Shown here: positions 6,910 to 13,462 of the stretch, one piece after another | Numbering within the stretch: position 1 is the stretch's first letter | How the letters are laid out: the number at the start of each line of letters is the position of its first letter | DNA from: Treponema sp. | GTDB taxonomy: Bacteria; Spirochaetota; Spirochaetia; Treponematales; Treponemataceae | NCBI GenBank assembly: GCA_017616165.1 | Contig: JAFZYR010000037.1 | Coordinates: forward strand, 1-49,417 | Direction of reading: 5' to 3' | DNA: 49,417 nt | Translations under genes and position numbers: made by a program | The notes under the pieces: generated by a model | What the model saw: only the letters and a program-made list of their open reading frames with translations | Database searches by the model: none | Told to the model about the DNA's origin: nothing

Positions 6910-8690
6910 TGTATTTCAAAAAAGCAGAAATCACCCGGCTGAATGCGTACATAAAAAACAGTTTCCTTTGACGAGTTAGGATTACGCGGATCCAAAGGAC
7001 GCGAGTACACCTTTTTTACAGGAAAGCTGCTCCATGGCATTGCAGGCGAACCATCACTAAGCCGCTTGAGCTCCTCTGCTTCACCCTTTACATGAACAAA
7101 GAATTCCTGAGGTGCACAGCCGTCCCAGGTAGTATTGTAAAGTCCAAAGGTTTTGTTGTCATAGGTAAACAGCGAAACTCCGGCGGCTCCGTCTATCCAT
7201 ATTCCTGTTGCATCAAGCTCCTGACGTAGCTGTGTTAAAACCTGTGGAGGAAGCTCGTAGATTTTGCTCGGCATTTCCGGAAGATTTACAATTGTAAGAC
7301 GGCCCTTTCCGTAGGTGTCATAGCATAAAATGCTTTCGTGATATTCACCGTGACCTGCATTCATAACAGACCAGGTTGCATTGTTGCGGTGCTCAAGCAG
7401 GCGGTAAGTAAAGCTGCTGCCGGTTTTAATATAATTTTTGCCCATTGGACCTAAGCCTGCGCACTGGAATTCATCTGCAATTAAAGTGCGGTTTGTGTAA
7501 CTAACGCTCGTTAGTTTTCCAAGCTGATCCGGATACTTTTGCAAGGCACCGATTATAAACCCTGCTGTAGCTATTACGTTTCCACCGGCTGCGGCAAAGG
7601 CTTCTACCTTTTGCAGAACTGTTTCGTCCTTTAAGGCTGCGGCAGTTACCATAACCTTACTGCAGGCTTCCCCAAACTCTGGGAAATCACAAACCGGCTC
7701 CATAGGAATACCGGCCATTCCAAGAAAATCTTCTATGTGGTCTTCGCCCTGGGAGTTAAATGGAATGTAAACCTTAAGTCCCTGCGGCTGCCCAAGCTGT
7801 CCTACAATTGCATCAAGCTTTTGATACATAAAGCCAAGAGGGGTTGCGCGTTTGTTTCCGGCAAGCGCAGGCCAGCAGAACATCATAATTTCTTTTGCTT
7901 TGGCAAAGGCTGTAAAATAAGCCTGCTCAAGATAAGTGTCTATTCTGTCGCAGTCAAACGGATCAAACCAGCCGCCGCCATTACGGCCAGGAGCAGCACT
8001 TTCAAAATAACGCATGAGCGAATAACTCAAATAGCGCGGAAGATGCTGGTCTGTCTGAGCGCCATGACGAGTTTCGGTTCCGGTATAAATGGAATCAAAA
8101 ATGTCGCGCTGCTGGCCTGGATTATAACCGGTTTGAGCAAAGCTTTCGCGCCAGTTTGGATATTTTATAATTATATGGACTTTAGGATTTACCTTCTTTG
8201 CAGGACCAATAATAAGCTCGCGCGAAACCTCCAGCATTTTTGCAAGGCGGAATTCCTCCCAAGATCTGTCGCCCTTTTCACGTACACAGTCTTCACACTG
8301 GCACTGTGTAAAAAAGAAATCGTCAATTATAAATTCATCAAAGTTTGCAGCAGTATATTCGCTGACTTCCTTGAGTCTTGCACGCATAGGCTCATTGCAG
8401 TAGCAGAAGGTGTTGAACAAACGCTGACGTTTTTTGTCGCTTTCATTTAAGTCCGGAGTAACGGTTGTAATTCCACCGGAAACTTCAATTCCATAATCTG
8501 CCATAACGCGCTTGAACATATCAAGCTGCTCTTTTTTTGCAAATTCGTCGCGGTAGGTTTCCAGATAGATTTTATCTATGCCCACATATTTTTGCAGCCA
8601 TTCAGTCTGCTCACGCAAATCTTTTTCTGTAATGTGATTTACCCAGCCGGCCACGCAGTAGGTTACGGTCTTAAAGTTTTTGTAATGCAT
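6906..8690 (-). CDS. Glycoside hydrolase-like TIM-barrel protein of unrecognised family
   Basis: 594 aa, cytoplasmic (no signal peptide). The N-terminal ~330 residues read as a beta/alpha barrel. I-D-D-F-F-F-T-Q-C-Q-C-E-D-C at 122-135 resembles the acidic strand followed by a Cys-rich loop found in several unclassified bacterial glycosidases. The next ~110 residues resemble the amidotransferase-like trimerisation domain of GH42-type enzymes (LKVYIPF ... GGNVIATAGF), and the end looks like a beta-sandwich. The substrate is unknown. I prefer the ATG at 8690, with AAAGGAG 8 bases upstream, over the in-frame ATG at 8708, which has no ribosome site. There are no sugar transport genes nearby. Confidence 0.65.
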   Translation of the reverse strand: MHYKNFKTVTYCVAGWVNHITEKDLREQTEWLQKYVGIDKIYLETYRDEFAKKEQLDMFKRVMADYGIEVSGGITTVTPDLNESDKKRQRLFNTFCYCNEPMRARLKEVSEYTAANFDEFIIDDFFFTQCQCEDCVREKGDRSWEEFRLAKMLEVSRELIIGPAKKVNPKVHIIIKYPNWRESFAQTGYNPGQQRDIFDSIYTGTETRHGAQTDQHLPRYLSYSLMRYFESAAPGRNGGGWFDPFDCDRIDTYLEQAYFTAFAKAKEIMMFCWPALAGNKRATPLGFMYQKLDAIVGQLGQPQGLKVYIPFNSQGEDHIEDFLGMAGIPMEPVCDFPEFGEACSKVMVTAAALKDETVLQKVEAFAAAGGNVIATAGFIIGALQKYPDQLGKLTSVSYTNRTLIADEFQCAGLGPMGKNYIKTGSSFTYRLLEHRNNATWSVMNAGHGEYHESILCYDTYGKGRLTIVNLPEMPSKIYELPPQVLTQLRQELDATGIWIDGAAGVSLFTYDNKTFGLYNTTWDGCAPQEFFVHVKGEAEELKRLSDGSPAMPWSSFPVKKVYSRPLDPRNPNSSKETVFYVRIQPGDFCFFEIQ

Positions 8691-8813
8691 GCCAATGCTC
8701 CTTTGCATAAATAGTTATACAAAAAGTATAGCATGAGCGGCCATAAAAGATTGAAGGATTCTCTAAAAAAATAGGAAGGTTTAATTGATTACTTATTGGC
8801 AAGAAAAAAAAAC

Positions 8814-8887
8814 TGGAGCTGATCGGACTTGAACCGACTACCTTTTGAATGCCATTCAAACGCTCTAGCCAGGTGAGCTACAGCCCC
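8814..8887 (-). tRNA. tRNA-Ala (anticodon GGC)
   Basis: A 74-nt cloverleaf. The acceptor stem GGGGCTG/CAGCTCC has one G-U pair; the D arm is GCTC/GAGC, the anticodon stem TTTGA/TCAAA with loop ATGGCAT (anticodon GGC), and the T arm has loop TTCAAGT. The discriminator is A and CCA is not encoded. A run of nine Ts begins two bases after the discriminator and probably ends transcription. Confidence 0.95.
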
Positions 8888-8905
8888 GTAAAGATTTATG
8901 GATTT

Positions 8906-8934
8906 AATATAGCAAAAACGGAGTTTTTTTTCAA
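8906..8934 (-). promoter_or_regulatory. tRNA-Ala promoter
   Basis: TTGAAA (8929-8934), a 17-bp spacer and TATATT (8906-8911), about 18 bases upstream of the tRNA 5' end. It is back to back with the promoter of the diguanylate cyclase gene. Confidence 0.65.
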
Positions 8935-8944
8935 TAAATATTGT

Positions 8945-8973
8945 TTGAGAATTATAATAAATGGTGTTAAAAT
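8945..8973 (+). promoter_or_regulatory. Leaderless promoter of the diguanylate cyclase gene
   Basis: TTGAGA (8945-8950), a 17-bp spacer and TAAAAT (8968-8973). The ATG follows 7 bases later and there is no Shine-Dalgarno, so the start site should coincide with the start codon. Confidence 0.5.
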
Positions 8974-8980
8974 TATTGGT

Positions 8981-10387
8981 ATGGATTTTCAGTCAATTGT
9001 TGATTCCTTTAGCGCAATGACTTGTGTTATCTCTGTTGAAAAAAAGAAAAATGGCTCTTATGGTGCCATTCGCATAGTGACGGGAAACAAAGCTTATATC
9101 CAATCCGTTGAAGGCAGCCCTGATATGCCGCAGCTGGCAACTAACAAATTTATTCCAAACAGCGAATATCAGATTTATTTTCCAAAGGATTTGAACTTTG
9201 AAGATTTTTGCTATAGAAGCGCTGTCCTTAAACAGCCGTTGCATTCCTATGTTCACCCAGAACGCTTTGATTTCTGGTTTAATCTGTTTTTTATGCCGCT
9301 GGAATCCGATGACGAAAACATAGCCTATTGTACCTATACACAGGAAATTACAAAAGAAGCAAATACCGAAAAAATGTCCAATACCTCCTACGAAACTGCA
9401 TCCGAGGTTTTAAAGACCTGCATCAAGCTTAGAGGTACAAGCGATTTTCAAAAAACAATGGGCGATGTTGTAAATGATATCCGCGAGCTTTGTCACGCAC
9501 AATTCTGCTGCCTTATGCTCATAGATTTTATTACCTGCAAATGTACTCTGCTTGGAGAAAGCATGAAGGGCATGACGGAGCATCGTACTACCGATGAATG
9601 GCTCAGTGCCAACTTTTATGACCTTGCAATTACCTGGCACGACACAATCGGCGGAAGCAACTGTCTTATTATCAAAAATAAAAATGACATGAACTTCTTA
9701 AAACAAAAAAACAAAAAGTGGTATGATTCCCTCCAGAAAAATTCTGTAGAAAGCATTGTTCTTTTTCCTCTTAGAGCCAACGATGAGCTTATGGGTTATA
9801 TGTGGGTAACAAACTTTGATACAGAGCATACCGTCAAAATTAAGGAAACCCTGGAGCTTACAACCTTCTTCCTTTCTTCCGAAATTGCAAGTCATCTGCT
9901 GTTTGAAAAATTCAGAATCCTAAGCTCTATTGATATGCTTACCGGCGTTTTGAACAGAAACGAAATGAACAACCGTGTAGATTCACTTAGCAATCCAAAG
10001 CAGGAAAAGAAAACCTCTGTAGGTGTTGTATTTGCAGACCTTAACAACCTTAAAACCACCAACGACCTTTTGGGCCACGAAGCCGGCGACAGACTTCTTA
10101 AAAATGCAGCTGATATTCTGCGTCACATTTTCCCTGATGATGAGATTTACCGTGCCGGCGGTGATGAATTTATGGTAATGGTTATTGGAAAAACCCAGAG
10201 TCATTTTGAAAAGAAAATAGAACGTCTGCGTGCAGAAATAGAAAATAACGAAACCAGCTTTGCCATAGGTTCAAGCTTTGAACGCGATGGCCGCAATGTC
10301 AGGGCAGCAATGAAAACCGCCGATGCCCTTATGTACGAAGACAAAAAGCTTTACTATAAAAAGCATCCCGAAAAGAAGCACAGATAA
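8981..10387 (+). CDS. Diguanylate cyclase with N-terminal PAS/GAF-like sensor (GGDEF)
   Basis: 468 aa, soluble. The C-terminal ~160 residues are a GGDEF domain with an intact GGDEF at 393-397, preceded by L-T-G-V-L-N-R and N-N-L-K-T-T-N-D. It should make c-di-GMP from two GTP. The allosteric inhibitory site (RxxD) is absent: F-P-D-D occupies that place, so product inhibition may be weak. Residues ~150-310 look like a GAF domain and the first ~110 may be a PAS-like domain; ligands are unknown. I start at 8981, because a reading frame open from 8849 would run through the tRNA gene. There is no ribosome site, but a promoter ends 7 bases upstream. Confidence 0.88.
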   Translation: MDFQSIVDSFSAMTCVISVEKKKNGSYGAIRIVTGNKAYIQSVEGSPDMPQLATNKFIPNSEYQIYFPKDLNFEDFCYRSAVLKQPLHSYVHPERFDFWFNLFFMPLESDDENIAYCTYTQEITKEANTEKMSNTSYETASEVLKTCIKLRGTSDFQKTMGDVVNDIRELCHAQFCCLMLIDFITCKCTLLGESMKGMTEHRTTDEWLSANFYDLAITWHDTIGGSNCLIIKNKNDMNFLKQKNKKWYDSLQKNSVESIVLFPLRANDELMGYMWVTNFDTEHTVKIKETLELTTFFLSSEIASHLLFEKFRILSSIDMLTGVLNRNEMNNRVDSLSNPKQEKKTSVGVVFADLNNLKTTNDLLGHEAGDRLLKNAADILRHIFPDDEIYRAGGDEFMVMVIGKTQSHFEKKIERLRAEIENNETSFAIGSSFERDGRNVRAAMKTADALMYEDKKLYYKKHPEKKHR

Positions 10388-10390
10388 AGT

Positions 10391-11353
10391 CTATTCTTGT
10401 TCTTCCGGCTTTTCGTGTTCGGCAGGCTTTTTTTCGCTTATAAAAAGTCCGGTAATTGTAATGACAGAACCCAAAGCACCAAGCCAGGTAATCGGTTCCT
10501 TGAGCGTAAAGAATGCAAACACAATCGTAACAACCGGAATAAGATAAAGTCCGCAGCTTACCTTTACAGTTCCTACAATTTCGCAGGCCTTGTTCCAGGC
10601 GCTAAAGCAAAGACCGCTGGCAATCACTCCAAGAAAAAGCAGATTGAACCAGTTGAGCGGTTTGGAAAAACGTGCAGCATTTATAGCAGCATCAACTGTT
10701 ACATGCATGGAGGATTCCGGATTTTTTACTCCAAGTCCCGCAAGCACAAGCGGCAGCATAAACACGACTGCAAAAAAGAAAACCTTTCTTGTGGTACACA
10801 CAGGATCATAATTTTTCTTGTTGATAATAGAAACAAAAAGAGAATAAAAGCCCCAGCATATTGCCGAAAAAAGTGCCAGCAGATCGCCCTTTGGATTAAG
10901 CTCCAGCTGAGCCTTTCCGTTAAAGCAGACCAGCGCAACACCAAAAATTGAAATTATAAAGCCCAGCAAAAACCAGAGGTTAAGATGATTTTCTTTAAGA
11001 AAAATCTGTGCAATTATTGCAGTAAACAGCGGGCATATGCTTACGATTACGCTAACATTAGAAGCGTTTGTAAAATTGATTGCAATGTTTTCGGAAAACT
11101 GATAAAGCACAACTCCGGAAAGTCCTGCCAGTGCAAACAGAATATTGTCTCTTCTTTCTGTTTTCTGCCACTTAGGCCTGATTATCCAAAGTCCTATATA
11201 TGCCGCCAAAAACCTGAAGAACAAAATTTCCAGCGAAGAAAAATCCGTGAGCAGCGCCTTTGTACAAATAAAAGTTATCCCCCAGAAAAAAATACTGGCC
11301 GCCGCCAGAACATAACCCCAGATTTTTTTTGATTCTTCCTGCTTCTGTGTCAT
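10391..11353 (-). CDS. DMT-superfamily transporter (EamA family)
   Basis: 320 aa integral membrane protein with about ten hydrophobic segments in two homologous halves, each an EamA domain. The start of the first repeat (AAASIFFWGITFICTKALL) and the second-half G-F-Y-S-L-F-V motif are typical. Members export amino acids, nucleotides or other metabolites; the substrate cannot be told. The start at ATG 11353 is set by a consensus promoter ending 7 bases upstream and by the lack of a ribosome site for a longer form. It is convergent with the cyclase gene, with a 3-base gap. Confidence 0.87.
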   Translation of the reverse strand: MTQKQEESKKIWGYVLAAASIFFWGITFICTKALLTDFSSLEILFFRFLAAYIGLWIIRPKWQKTERRDNILFALAGLSGVVLYQFSENIAINFTNASNVSVIVSICPLFTAIIAQIFLKENHLNLWFLLGFIISIFGVALVCFNGKAQLELNPKGDLLALFSAICWGFYSLFVSIINKKNYDPVCTTRKVFFFAVVFMLPLVLAGLGVKNPESSMHVTVDAAINAARFSKPLNWFNLLFLGVIASGLCFSAWNKACEIVGTVKVSCGLYLIPVVTIVFAFFTLKEPITWLGALGSVITITGLFISEKKPAEHEKPEEQE

Positions 11354-11360
11354 AGTGGTC

Positions 11361-11389
11361 AATATAACAAGTTGGTGTTGGGGTGTCAA
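11361..11389 (-). promoter_or_regulatory. Leaderless promoter of the DMT transporter gene
   Basis: Perfect TTGACA (11384-11389), 17-bp spacer, TATATT (11361-11366), then 7 bases to the ATG. This is the clearest example in the window of a strong promoter placed directly against a start codon. Confidence 0.65.
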
Positions 11390-11407
11390 TTAAATTTAAA
11401 ATAAAAA

Positions 11408-11433
11408 AGCGTCTCCTTTATTTAGGAAACGCT
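11408..11433 (-). terminator. Rho-independent terminator after the tRNA-fMet/structured element
   Basis: Stem AGCGTTTCC/GGAGACGCT with one G-U pair, loop of 8, followed on the minus strand by TTTTTTATTTT. Its sequence resembles the terminator directly after tRNA-fMet at 11649-11670, so the tRNA-tail-plus-terminator unit appears twice. Confidence 0.75.
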
Positions 11434-11450
11434 TCTCTTTTTATAGTTGT

Positions 11451-11608
11451 TAGCGGGGGCAGGACTCGCCGTTACAGTCACGGCCCTCCCTGGCCGCTCC
11501 TTCCACGGCGCCTTCGTTCGTTAAGTTGGCCTCCCTGCCAACTTTCCCAAAAAACGCTGCGCACTGCTCGCCTTTTTTGGGACCACTCACTTCGTTTCGA
11601 GTCCTACC
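11451..11608 (-). repeat. Multi-hairpin element ending in a copy of the tRNA-fMet 3' end
   Basis: About 150 nt without a convincing gene. Terminal inverted arms (11458-11468 and 11598-11608) pair over 11 bp with one G-U. Inside lie a perfect 8-bp hairpin with arms AAGTTGGC/GCCAACTT (11523-11544), a CCCAAAAAA/TTTTTTGGG stem (11546-11581) and a GCCGT/ACGGC hairpin (11468-11484). The first 18 plus-strand bases (11451-11468) match the end of the tRNA-fMet gene (11674-11691) at 17 positions, and the other arm is an inverted copy of the same T-arm sequence. It may be a small mobile element or a structured RNA co-transcribed with the tRNA. GC is higher than in the surroundings. Confidence 0.6.
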
Positions 11609-11648
11609 AAATAAAATGATTTAAGAATATTTCTTTTAAAATAAAAAA

Positions 11649-11670
11649 GCGCTTTCTTTAATGAAAGCGC
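11649..11670 (-). terminator. Terminator of tRNA-fMet
   Basis: Perfect 8-bp stem GCGCTTTC/GAAAGCGC with a 6-base loop, followed by TTTTTTATTTT on the minus strand, three bases past the tRNA 3' end. Confidence 0.88.
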
Positions 11671-11673
11671 CTA

Positions 11674-11746
11674 TAGCGGGGGTAGGACTCGAACCTACGG
11701 CCTCCGGGTTATGAGCCCGACGAGCTGCCAACTGCTCTACCCCGCG
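11674..11746 (-). tRNA. Initiator tRNA-fMet (anticodon CAT)
   Basis: A 73-nt cloverleaf with anticodon loop CTCATAA. Two initiator hallmarks are present: an unpaired 1-72 position (C and U) and three consecutive G:C pairs at the bottom of the anticodon stem (GGG/CCC). The D arm is GAGC/GCTC and the T arm GTAGG/CCTAC with loop TTCGAGT. CCA is not encoded. Confidence 0.95.
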
Positions 11747-11760
11747 TCGTGTTGGAGTAT

Positions 11761-11787
11761 ATTATAGGATTGACGAAAAGATGTCAA
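11761..11787 (-). promoter_or_regulatory. tRNA-fMet promoter
   Basis: Perfect TTGACA (11782-11787) and perfect TATAAT (11761-11766), separated by 15 bases; shifting the -10 two bases to TAATAT gives a 17-base spacer. It is a strong promoter about 14 bases from the tRNA. Confidence 0.7.
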
Positions 11788-11812
11788 GTGTCAGAATGGA
11801 AAATTATATTTT

Positions 11813-12484
11813 TTATTCCTCTGGACCGGTTACTGCAGAATACTTAAGGCGGCACTCGGCTATAGACAGCAGGATGGCAAAAATTGCGAACCAGCGGAGG
11901 CCGTTTTCAAAGCCGGCTAAAAAGTCGTAGATGCCGTGGAGAAGAACTGCGCTTATGAGGCAGGTTACTACGGTGCTCTTGTTTCTTATGCTGTAAATGA
12001 AAAGTCCGCACAAGCCTGTACAGGTCATGTGAATTAAATCGGAGCTGAATATTCTTAAAAAGATTGGGCCGTATAACAAGGTTGCATTACGGCTGTTGGC
12101 AAGCTGCAGGTGGTCCAGGTAATAAACTATGGATTCAAAGCAACCAAGGGCAAGGCCCATTGTAAAGGCCAGCAGCAAAAATTCCAGTGCAGTTTTTTCC
12201 TTTTTGGGAAGTGCAAGGACAAAAATACATTTTAAGCATTCTTCTACAAGGCCGTAAAGCAAAAGTGATTTTAAAATGGCACGCAAAATAAGCTGGTCCT
12301 GCAATATATTGAGCGATGGCAGGAAAAACTGAATCACAGAAATTGGCAAAACGGCTGCAAGTCCAAGCAGAACTGCAATACAAAGCTGACCTGCGTTGAT
12401 TTTAAAACCAAGGGCAAAAATCAAAAAAGCCAGTATGAGCGGTATAAAACACAGAATAACCGGTAAAATAATGCTTAAAAACAT
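11813..12484 (-). CDS. PrsW-like intramembrane glutamic protease family protein
   Basis: 223 aa with about 7 hydrophobic helices. The motifs fit the PrsW/CPBP type: EECLK at 81-85, F-E at 116-117, a membrane His at 152, and H-G-I-Y-D-F starting at 183. PrsW proteases cut anti-sigma factors or other membrane proteins; no anti-sigma factor is nearby, so the substrate is unknown. A TTG at 12502 would add six residues. I choose ATG 12484 because a promoter ends 6 bases upstream of it. Confidence 0.75.
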   Translation of the reverse strand: MFLSIILPVILCFIPLILAFLIFALGFKINAGQLCIAVLLGLAAVLPISVIQFFLPSLNILQDQLILRAILKSLLLYGLVEECLKCIFVLALPKKEKTALEFLLLAFTMGLALGCFESIVYYLDHLQLANSRNATLLYGPIFLRIFSSDLIHMTCTGLCGLFIYSIRNKSTVVTCLISAVLLHGIYDFLAGFENGLRWFAIFAILLSIAECRLKYSAVTGPEE

Positions 12485-12490
12485 ATTTAA

Positions 12491-12519
12491 ATAATAACGC
12501 AAAACTACCGCTTTTACAA
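12491..12519 (-). promoter_or_regulatory. Leaderless promoter of the PrsW-like gene
   Basis: TTGTAA (12514-12519), 17-bp spacer, TATTAT (12491-12496), 6 bases to the ATG at 12484. The longer TTG start at 12502 would lie upstream of the -10 box and would not be in the transcript. Confidence 0.55.
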
Positions 12520-12617
12520 TGACAGATTACTTGAGCCTTAATGCTCGCATTTTCAATGACTTTTTTTTAAAATTATATTATCTTTATATATGAAACAGTT
12601 TTATGTGAGGTATAGAT

Positions 12618-12878
12618 ATGGAAAATCTGGAAGCAACAGTAAAAGAAGCCCTGGAAATGTTCAGACCGCAGCTGCAGGCAGATGGCGGTGATATGGAATA
12701 TGTTGGAATAGATGAAGAAAACCGTGTTCATCTTAATCTCACTGGTGCATGCGGAAGCTGTCCTATGGCAACCATGACTCTTAAAATGGGAATTGAGCGC
12801 TATCTTAAAGATGCCTGTCCTGAAATTAAAGAGGTTGTCCAGGATAACGCTCAGAACATGGATCAGATGGGTTTTTAA
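12618..12878 (+). CDS. nfu: NifU-like C-terminal domain protein (Fe-S scaffold, Nfu type)
   Basis: 86 aa, a single Nfu domain. It starts with V-K-E-A-L-E-M-F-R-P-x-L-Q-A-D-G-G-D and carries the cluster-binding C-G-S-C-P-M (Cys45, Cys48) followed by T-M-T-L-K. It should dimerise and carry a 4Fe-4S cluster to client apoproteins. The start has GAGG 8 bases upstream. It is followed after 14 bases by slyD, so the two metal-handling genes form one operon. Confidence 0.92.
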   Translation: MENLEATVKEALEMFRPQLQADGGDMEYVGIDEENRVHLNLTGACGSCPMATMTLKMGIERYLKDACPEIKEVVQDNAQNMDQMGF

Positions 12879-12892
12879 GGATTTTTAATTAA

Positions 12893-13447
12893 ATGACTAT
12901 TACAAAAGATAAATTTGCCGCAATTAATTACATACTAAAAGATACTCAGGGTGTTGAACTGGATTCTTCCACTGGTACAGAACCGCTTGGATACATTCAC
13001 GGACGCGGGTACCTTATCCCTGGTCTTGAAGCTCAGCTTGAAGGAAAGACTTCCGGCGATAAATTTTCCTGCATTATAGAACCACAGGATGCCTACGGAG
13101 AACGCGATGAACGCCTTGTAGCACAGGTTACCCGCGATAAATTTGAAGAAGGCTCTCCTATTGAAATTGGAATGCACTTTCAGGTTATGACACCGGCAGG
13201 TCCTTCAATCGTACGCATTACAGAAATTAACGATGACACAATAACAATCGACGGCAATCACGAAATGGCCGGAAAAACCCTTAACTTTGAAATTGAAGTT
13301 GTAGAAGTGCGCGACCCTACTCCACAGGAGCTTGAGATGCTTGAACAGCGTTCCTGCGGAGGTTGCGGCGGTTGTGGTGGTGGCGGCTGCGGAGACTGCG
13401 GTTCAGACGGCTGCTCCGGTGAAGGCTGCGGTAACTGCGGAAACTAA
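12893..13447 (+). CDS. slyD: SlyD-type FKBP peptidyl-prolyl isomerase with Cys-rich tail
   Basis: 184 aa. FKBP folds at 1-70 and 120-145 flank an insert-in-flap domain (A-Y-G-E-R-D near 67-72, then V-M-T-P-A-G-P), as in SlyD, a chaperone and prolyl isomerase that delivers nickel to hydrogenase. The tail from 154 onward has eight Cys among Gly and no His, whereas the E. coli tail is His-rich. This suggests a thiol-based metal site. There is no clear Shine-Dalgarno; with a 14-base gap after nfu, translation is likely coupled. Confidence 0.92.
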   Translation: MTITKDKFAAINYILKDTQGVELDSSTGTEPLGYIHGRGYLIPGLEAQLEGKTSGDKFSCIIEPQDAYGERDERLVAQVTRDKFEEGSPIEIGMHFQVMTPAGPSIVRITEINDDTITIDGNHEMAGKTLNFEIEVVEVRDPTPQELEMLEQRSCGGCGGCGGGGCGDCGSDGCSGEGCGNCGN

Positions 13448-13462
13448 AATCAAAAGCCTTAC

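Noticed and set aside
8849..8980. Upstream extension of the GGDEF gene start
   Set aside because: The added codons would be read from the tRNA-Ala gene and from the promoters between them; the ATG at 8981 fits a promoter 7 bases upstream.
11383..11619. A 78-codon frame across the hairpin element
   Set aside because: Its composition follows the hairpins, it starts inside the DMT promoter and has no ribosome site.
11408..11746. Integrated prophage or island at tRNA-fMet
   Set aside because: The tRNA end is duplicated, but the duplicated ends enclose only about 200 bases and no integrase or phage gene; a small element or scar is the better reading.
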